Notes under the pieces: generated by a model
Database searches by the model: none
What the model saw: the letters and a program-made list of their open reading frames with translations, nothing else
What the model was told of the DNA's origin: nothing
Made by a program: the position numbers and the translations under genes
Shown here: positions 57,669-64,000 of the stretch, piece by piece
How the letters are laid out: each line of letters starts with the position of its first letter
Position numbering within the stretch: position 1 is the stretch's first letter
Origin: Mesostigma viride
Lineage: Eukaryota > Streptophyta > Mesostigmatophyceae > Mesostigmatales > Mesostigmataceae
NCBI GenBank assembly: GCA_009746045.1
Contig: RPFO01000253.1
Coordinates: forward strand, 3,478,636 to 3,542,635
Direction: 5' to 3'
Length of the DNA stretch: 64,000 nucleotides

Positions 57669-60600
57669 TGTAGTAGCTTTTACCCTCTTCTTTTTGCTGC
57701 GATTTTTTTTTTGTTCTTGACAAGTCAACTCAGTTACTTGCATGGTGGTCAGATAGAGGCAGTCAAAATTTTGGCTGATTGCAGTACCAAGTATTCGGTG
57801 TCATGTGTGCAAACAACTCATTTTCCGGATTTGTCATTTTCGGCATGGGTCTCGGTCTCTCGGACCCATGCTGTTACTTACCCTTCCCGCAATTTGGATA
57901 CCGTGTCCCTTGTAATGAAATACCCCTTGGGTCTCTTTTTTCCTTTCTAGGCTTCTTTCTAGGTTTCTGGTGATTCTGCATATCATGTTGCTGATGTTCA
58001 TGGATCCTGTGGGAGGTATAGGCGTGGGGCTTGTGTGGTCTTTGGTGCCTGACTGTCCTAGCGCATTCCTTCGATTGCCAACAGGTGTCCACGCTGCCAT
58101 GCCTGTGCTTTCTGTAATCGTTGAATCGTCACCCAATTCAATGCTCTTGCCATCGCCGCCGTTGCTCTTGCGCCAGGTGGCGCCCTGGGGCCTACGATCC
58201 AGCATCCGCATGCCGGCCGGCGTGTACACCCACATCGCCGTCAGCTATGGGGCGGGGCGGTCCAAGGTCTATGTGAATGGGACACTCCGCGGCACGCAGA
58301 GGTCTGTTTATAACTGAAATAATATGAACTACTATACATACATTTGAAAGATTGTACTGCTGTAGTAGCAGTGTGTTTGCTTGTATATCCACCGTGCTAG
58401 CTTCTCTTAGCTGCTATCTGAAGCATGCCAGCTTCGGCTCAAGGCCGGGCAGAGAAGTGCAATGTCGTTGTTGGGGGCTGTAATCAGAGCACACATGACA
58501 GTGTCTTTAAAGTAACTTATGCATATTGCATGTGAGCATGCACCATGTATGTGTGCAAGAAAATTTCGCTCATGTAGTAGTATCTGTTTTGGGAGCCTGC
58601 TTCATCTTCCCCAGAATGGTGTCTTCCAAGGACGCGGCACCCGGCCGACGTGGTGTCACCATCTATCCCACCTCCCCTAGATGGAAGTGCATTTCTGGTA
58701 AAGGACCCCGAGTACTTCACCGTCAAGTATGCCTTCTCCCCCTCGGTTGCTCCCATCTGCCACCGTCCTGCCCACCGTGAATCAGTCTACGTGCTAATAC
58801 ATCCATGCCCACCAGGCATCACAACCTGTTAAGGCATAGTCATGAAAACATAGTTATGAAAACATAGTCTAATACATTCATGCCCACCAGGCATCACACC
58901 CTGTGAAAGCATAGTCATGAAAACATAGTTATGAAAACATAGTCTAATACATTCATGACCACCAGGCATCACACCCTGTGAAAGCATTGTCATGAAAACA
59001 TAGTAATGAAAACATAGTCATGAAAACATAGTAATGAAAACATAGTCATGAAAACATAGTCATGAAAACATAGTCATGCATGGGCTAGCGTACTCACCAC
59101 ATACGAACGCCACATGTGGCTCAAAATCTAGCTCCCTGCCGCGAGCAGCTTCTCCATCATTGGTGCCGCTAGTCCTCCACCGGTGATGCCGTTTCTTATG
59201 AAAAGGTGCCACAGATCATATCCTGCCCTGTCTTGCGCCACTTGCTTTATCCTGTCCACCCCTCGCCTATTCCTTCCCACCACTTGCGCTGCGTTGCGAC
59301 CACTGGCCCAGTGGTCCCACCACCGAACTTTGCCCTTGCCACAGATGGTGGATGCGTTCCATTTGTTCTTGGCACTTGTTGTTAACTAACGTCGCCGTGT
59401 TTGTTCCCTACAACCCCTACAATTGGCCACCTGTCCTGTCCGCCACCTGTCCTGTCCTGTCCCCCGCCTGCCCGCCGCCTGTCCAGGGAGGGCTCTCAGG
59501 CCCCCGACGAGACGACACCTGTCCTCATCGGCGCGATCCACGACGAGAGCGTCGCGTCGTCGCACTTTGACGGGGTCATCGACGAGGTCCGCCTGTGGAA
59601 CGTCGACCGCACACAAGTGGAGATTGAGGTGAGGCTTTTGTGTTTATCGCGAATGTGTAGTATTGAGGTGGGGTTGACACGCAAGAGAATATGGAGGTGG
59701 GGGGTGACAAGCAAAGATGAGATGAGGGTTTAGGAAAGGGTTGGCACATGAAGGTCGAGGTGAGGCGGTGCATTGTGAAACTGTAGTAATGCGATGGGCC
59801 TGTAAGCACGCAAATGGGAGATCGAGTTGAGCGTCCACGAATAGTCAAGCAGAAGAGAATGGCTAGTTTATCAGAAATCGTGGTCGCGTCCCTGGCGCAA
59901 GGGTACCGCAAGGTGAGGGTTGACACACGGAGAACCGAATAGGACGTCACACAAGTATTGAGGCTGGTTTTCCAGCGCAAGGGGTTGCTTGGTTGGGAGT
60001 CCACTGGACTGTGCGGATTCGCCGCTGTCATCGGGCATGGCGTCCGTGCAGAGCTTGCCATCCAGCATCTGTGGCCACATGATGCACTGCCCATTGCCAT
60101 ACTCACCTCTGTGTCTTTTGCCCTCATTCCAGCTCTTCCCCCCTCGCCTCTTAATTCCCCTTCCCCCCCCCTCCCCCCTGGAAAATTTTCACCTGACCCC
60201 TGCTGTCCCTTGTTTCTTGTCTGCCTTGCCATTTCTGCCCGTTCTCCGTTCTCCTCTCCCCCCCGCCCCAATGTGCACCAGAGCACGATGCACACCACGC
60301 TCACCGGGCTCGAGTATGGGCTCGCTGGGTACTGGACGTTCGATGACTGCGCAGGGTCACGGGCGAGGGACCTGACGGGCCACCACGACGCAATACTCCA
60401 CGGGGGAACGTGGATACGCACGGGCGTGGGTGAGTGGGGGGCGGTGCAGCAGTGCTGCTGGCTGTAGCTGTGCTGATGGTCTTCTTGGCTGCGTCCATTC
60501 CCAAGTGTCTCCCCTTGATGTATTTGACTAAAATGAATAGTAGCTCTCAAAGTGGCTAAGGTCTCCCCTTGATGTATTTGACTAACAAGAATAGTAGCTA

Positions 60601-63468
60601 TCAAAGTGGCGAAGGGGACCAAGCCATCTAATGTTGACTGTCCCCATAGCAGCACACCTCCACTGATGTTTGTAGTTTGTACCCTCATTTTTTTCACTGC
60701 TCTGTTTTTCTATCCACTTGCCCCTCCCACCTCCCCTCCACCCAGTCATCCACGTGCACCAATGGTCATGCGGGAACCAGGACGTGCCCCTTTCTGTATT
60801 GGATGTGCCCCTTTCTGTACTGGACGTGCCCCTTTCTGTACTGGATGTGCCCCTTTCTGTACTGGACGTGCCCCTTTCTGTACTGGACGTGCCCCTTTCT
60901 GTACTGGACGTGCCCCTTTCTGTACTGGATGTGCCCCTTCCTGTACTGGATGTGCCCCTTTCTGTACTGGACGTGCCCCTTTCTGTACTGGACGTGCCCC
61001 TTTCTGTACTGGACGTGCCCCTTTCTGTACTGGACGTGCCCCTTTCTGTACTGGATGTGCCCCTTTCTGTACTGGACGTGCCCCTTTCTGTACTGGACGT
61101 GCCCCTTTCTGTACCGGATGTGCCCCTTTCTGTACTGGACGTGCCCCTTTCTGTACTGGACGTGCCCCTTTCTGTACTGGACGTGCCCCTTTCTGTACTG
61201 GACGTGCCCCTTTCTGTACTGGATGTGCCCCTTTCTGTACTGGACGTGCCCCTTTCTGTACTGGATGTGCCCCTTTCTGTACTGGACGTGCCCCTTTCTG
61301 TACTGGATGTGCCCCTTTCTGTACTGGACGTGCCCCTTTCTGTACTGGACGTGCCCCTTTCTGTACTGGACGTGCCCCTTTCTGTACTGGATGTGCCCCT
61401 TCCTGTACTGGATGTGCCCCTTTCTGTACTGGACGTGCCCCTTTCTGTACTGGACGTGCCCCTTTCTGTACTGGACGTGCCCCTTTCTGTACTGGACGTG
61501 CCCCTTTCTGTACTGGATGTGCCCCTTTCTGTACTGGACGTGCCCCTTTCTGTACTGGACGTGCCCCTTTCTGTACCGGATGTGCCCCTTTCTGTACTGG
61601 ACGTGCCCCTTTCTGTACTGGATGTGCCCCTTTCTGTACTGGATGTGCCCCTTTCTGTACTGGACGTGCCCCTTTCTGTACTGGACGTGCCCCTTTCTGT
61701 ACTGGATGTGCCCCTTGCTGTAGTACTTCCGTTTTCTTCCTCGCTGTCGCTGTCCCCTTCCACCCAGCCACGAACCGTCATCCACGCGAATGACGACTCG
61801 CAGAGACATCGGGATGTGCCCCTTTCTCTATAATTCTCTTCCACTTCCTTCCACTTCCTTCCACTTCCTTCCACTTCCTTCCACTTCCTTCTGCTTTGTC
61901 ACTTTCCACTTCCACCCCCAGGTCCCCCACCCTCCCAAACTAGACATCCATGTGAACCAAAGACTAACAAACAAATTGGAACATTCCTATTTCCCTACTG
62001 CTATTTCCTGCCCTCTTGTCACTTCCCCCTTTCCCCCCCCCTCCCCCCTTCCCATGCAGTCATCCACGTGAACCGCGACTTTGTCAAGTGCGCCGACCGC
62101 GGTGGCAAGTGCAGCGTGGACCGTGGCGAGCCGCAGCTGGTGGGCGGCCTCGTCGACGAATCCGCACAGCGCGAGGAGTACTGGAAGCGCGCGGTCAAGA
62201 TCATGGAGTCGCAGAACGACATGAACCGCAAGATCATCCGCGACCTGCTCAAGCGGCTCCGAGCTTTAGAAAAAGCCGACAAGGCCGAGCGAGAGGCTCT
62301 CAAGAACGTGACAGCACAAGCAGGGCGACTGGAGAACACGACCGCGTCCATCGTGGCCGCGGGGGCTGCCAACGTGACCGCCCAACGGGAGCTGCTCAAG
62401 AAGCTCATCGCGGAGCACCTGGCCATTGACCAGGGGGGCAAGACCGCCAGCATCAACATCGTCGGCGGGGGGAAGAGCAAGGGCATGGGGGGGGACGACA
62501 CATCGGGTAGCAGTAGCGGGGTTGGGGTCGGAGGGGTCAGCAGCGGCGGCTTTGTCCCCATCGTCGCCTCGACGCCGGTGCGACCGGTTGGCAGCGCGGG
62601 TGGCAGCGGCAGCAGCATCCCGGCTCGTCTCAAGTCCAGTTCCTCCAGGGGCCCCTCCAAGGCGTCGGAGCTACTGGACGCGGTCCGCAACGAGGCGTCC
62701 CGAAATTGGAACCGAAGCAGCAGCAGCTCTGCCGCCACGACCAGTGGTGCCGGCAGTGTTGGTGCGAGCGGGATGGGGGGCAGTGGCGGCGTGGGAGGTG
62801 CGAGCAGTAGTGGCGCCACCGGCGGCGGCGGCAGTGGTGGTAGCACCCTCGGCAGCGCCAGTGGCGATCGGGTGCCTGTGACATCATTGTCATCGTCATC
62901 AGGCCCCGGCAGCCTATCGGGTCACGGCCACCTGCCGTCATCTGTAACCGACCGCCTCCTCGGCCCCCCCTTGCATGGGGGGGTCGGCAAGGGGGCCGTG
63001 GGGGCCACCGGGGCGGGGGCCAGCCGCATCCCCGACATCGCTGCCCTCGAGAAGGACATGTTGGGAGGGTCTGCGTCATCAACGACGACGGGAACGCCAG
63101 GAGGGTTGAACGCGGGTGCCAGCAGTAGCAAGGGGCTGTCGGGGTCTAGTAGCATGGGGGGAATCGGCGCAGGGTCCAAGGGGGCAGGAATGGTGGGGGA
63201 TAAGGCGGCGGGGTCGACAGTGGGGGGGAACATCCCACCCACAACGCCAGGTGGCAAGCCGCGGTCGTCCATTGAGGAGCTGGCGTCGCGCATGGAGAGC
63301 AGCGCGAGTCGGATCGGCAGGAGGAGTGGTAAACCGGGCGTGGGGGGAGGGTCTGGGGGGGGGGATGGGGACTGGGGCACACCGGGGCCGGGGGAGGGCG
63401 GGTCGGGGGTCGCAGGCGGCACCCAGGGGGGGGATGCGGGTGCGGGTGGTGCGGGGGGCAGTACCTAA
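50908..63468 (+). CDS. Membrane-anchored EF-hand/LamG protein
   Basis: Exons: 50908-51100, 52662-52759, 54145-54204, 54974-55065, 55617-55726, 56657-56763, 57389-57523, 58177-58301, 59487-59628, 60282-60429, 62060-63468. All are GT-AG with matching phases; 872 aa. A basic N-terminus and one membrane segment (residues 34-54, YLLYCVAAACFF) suggest a type II signal anchor. One canonical EF-hand loop, DLNSDKQISRKE (134-145), should bind calcium. Residues about 185-354 form a LamG-like jellyroll (ALKL, AWIRP, GTIFSKYN, YTHIAVSYG, VYVNG, FDGVIDEVRLWN). Exon 10 starts a second LamG (GLAGYWTFDD, ARDLTGHHDA) that is cut short. Residues about 440-520 look coiled-coil with NVT/NTT glycosylation sites; 530-872 are Gly/Ser-rich and probably disordered. 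A surface or Golgi role with Ca2+-linked glycan or protein binding is inferred. Confidence 0.85.
51886..52640 (+). repeat. Polypyrimidine satellite in LamG intron 1
   Basis: (CTTCCCTTCCCCT)n-type tract with variants, wholly pyrimidine for long runs. It ends 20 bp before the exon 2 acceptor and may merge into its polypyrimidine tract. Opposite-strand Gly/Arg/Glu/Lys frames are artefacts. Confidence 0.93.
53189..53245 (+). mobile_element. Dispersed repeat copy 3 (fragment)
   Basis: AGAGACAACCAGCGCAGG and GAGAATCCGGACCATGGTAG match copies 1 and 2, but similarity ends after about 55 bp. It lies in LamG intron 2. Confidence 0.65.
53791..54118 (+). repeat. (CCCCTG)n hexanucleotide satellite in LamG intron 2
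   Basis: About 50 nearly pure hexamers, with (CAGGGG)n on the minus strand capable of G-quadruplex. It ends 27 bp before the exon 3 start at 54145. Confidence 0.96.
54169..54325 (+). repeat. Duplicated LamG exon 3 end and donor
   Basis: GCCATCCACATTCTGCTGGA in exon 3 recurs at about 54295 as GCCATCCACATCCTGCTGAA, about 125 bp downstream, each followed by GTGGGTGG-type sequence. The second copy has gained a stop codon. Confidence 0.75.
55313..55352 (+). repeat. 12-bp repeat, about four copies, LamG intron 4
   Basis: Short array of TGGATATACCGT-type units. Confidence 0.85.
55706..56032 (+). repeat. Duplicated LamG exon 5 end flanking a 14-bp array
   Basis: CTGGACCGCAACCGCGCCG-GTGGG at the exon 5 end recurs unchanged at about 56010 with its GTGGGG donor. 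Between them (about 55790-55968) lies a TTCCTATTGGTTTG minisatellite with GTTCC and CATGC variants. Confidence 0.85.
56747..56830 (+). repeat. Duplicated LamG exon 6 end and donor
   Basis: GGCATTCTGTGTGGAG-GTGAGGGCAT is followed within about 42 bp by GGCATTGCGGTGTGGAG-GTGAGGGCAT, keeping an identical decoy donor. Confidence 0.75.
57578..57667 (+). repeat. (GT)n dinucleotide tract, LamG intron 7
   Basis: About 45 GT repeats with two single-base interruptions, starting 55 bp after exon 7. Confidence 0.96.
58795..59080 (+). repeat. ~74-bp repeat containing a 14-bp unit, LamG intron 8
   Basis: Three units starting near CTAATACATTCATGCCCACC are followed by a GAAAACATAGTCAT/GAAAACATAGTAAT array. 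Confidence 0.88.
60743..62085 (+). repeat. Upstream copies of the LamG exon 11 start
   Basis: The exon 11 start, CAG-TCATCCACGTGAACC (62060), is echoed at about 60745 (CCCAGTCATCCACGTGCACC), 61778 (GTCATCCACGCGAATGAC) and 61945 (GACATCCATGTGAACC). The first copy immediately precedes the 21-bp satellite. Confidence 0.7.
60778..61722 (+). repeat. 21-bp minisatellite, about 45 copies, LamG intron 10
   Basis: The unit is CCCCTTTCTGTACTGGAC followed by GTG, with a GGAT/GGAC polymorphism. Rare variants (CCCTTCCTG at 60934 and 61396; GTACCGG at 61111 and 61573) recur exactly 462 bp (22 units) apart, so half the array is a duplicate of the other half. Six-frame open reading here follows from the 21-bp period. 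A TTCCACTTCC array follows at about 61846-61890. Confidence 0.95.
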
Positions 63469-64000
63469 ACAAACTCTGCTTCCTTGGTTTTGACATGAGG
63501 ATGGCAGTAATGAGGTCCAAGGCGAGCATGAGATGAGAATGGGCATGGCGTCCTGGCCCATCTCGGCCCATGGCTGGCAACCCATTGGTAATGCATCCCG
63601 GCAGTGCGTAGCCAGGTTGGTCTCTCCCTTGGTGATTGTGAATTACCGCGCGAAGGATTTACCGTGGTGTATGGGAGATTTATAATTTTATATGCAGACA
63701 TGCGTGTGCATGGGCAGCCTGTCAGTGAGCTAGCCACCACCAGCCAGCCACCGCCGGTTTGTCCCTTGCGTGGCTGCGGATCTGGCATTCCTGGAGGAAG
63801 GTTTGTCGTTGGAGGACGGGAAGCCGCAGCCCTTCCTAAAGCTTAAGAAAGGACGAGCAAGCTTCCAACAATGGAGGAAATAGCAGCTTAAGAAAGGATT
63901 GTTTTTGGAGGAAATAGCTTCTGTCCCTCATGTCGACCCTGTCACCTCCTGACGTGCCCCTCTGCGGACAACTCGGCCACACGTGGTATCAGGGCCTGTA
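63469..64000. other. 3' flank of the LamG gene, no recognised gene
   Basis: Follows the TAA at 63466-63468. No clear AATAAA is seen in the first 150 bp. A short ORF at 63604-63846 is unremarkable. AGCTTAAGAAAGGA occurs twice, near 63840 and 63885. Nothing else is identified. Confidence 0.45.

Noticed and set aside
60582..61874. Five frames of 341-430 codons with 7-residue repeats, resembling a repeat-rich surface protein
   Set aside because: The 21-bp period keeps all frames open; the region lies between phase-matched LamG exons 10 and 11.

Overview
This window is eukaryotic nuclear DNA. Its genes are split by GT-AG introns, exons are GC-richer than introns, and micro- and minisatellites are very abundant. 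The host is most likely a photosynthetic protist or alga. The reasons are a selenide-water-dikinase fused to a pyridine-nucleotide-disulfide oxidoreductase, an arrangement familiar from algae, and a DUF2993/LmeA-like protein of cyanobacterial/plastid type with a probable transit peptide. The species cannot be fixed by eye.

Layout. (1) 1-1440: a 0.96-kb (CTCCCT)n/(CT)n satellite, then a ~105-bp imperfect array. (2) 1.5-12.2 kb: a compact island of nine same-strand genes (A-I). Short AT-rich gaps separate them, some carry small phase-0 introns, and no viral or transposon hallmark is recognised. The island is marked by 21 copies of a dyad-symmetric ~20-bp motif lying between genes and inside introns. 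Most start codons sit immediately after a 3'-splice-site-like CAG. B is a MYND zinc-finger protein; D and E share one C-x4-C-x10-C-x2-H zinc motif. (3) 12.2-15.2 kb: a degenerate dispersed repeat and, on the minus strand, one exon resembling the N-terminus of a leucine-rich-repeat protein. (4) 15.2-41.3 kb: one 22-exon gene for the oxidoreductase-SelD fusion (about 767 aa). All splice phases agree. Its introns hold kilobase satellites. (5) 41.3-45.4 kb: intergenic, with an (AGCAC)n tract and a second copy of the dispersed repeat. (6) 45.4-50.0 kb, minus strand: a five-exon DUF2993/LmeA-like gene. (7) 50.9-63.5 kb: an 11-exon gene for a membrane-anchored EF-hand/LamG protein (872 aa) with a Gly/Ser-rich tail. 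(8) 63.5-64 kb: nothing recognised.

Two observations stand out. First, the island has its own cis-element family (half-site GWWRCGMC, N4, inverted) and a uniform AG-before-ATG organisation, as expected of a foreign or virus-like unit with its own expression signals, perhaps spliced-leader processed. Second, exon ends together with their adjacent splice sites are tandemly duplicated into the introns again and again (at least ten exons in four genes, including island genes). This leaves decoy donors, decoy acceptors and in two places a perfect in-frame candidate microexon. Gene models were built by hand from splice consensus, phase continuity and remembered family features; no database search was run.
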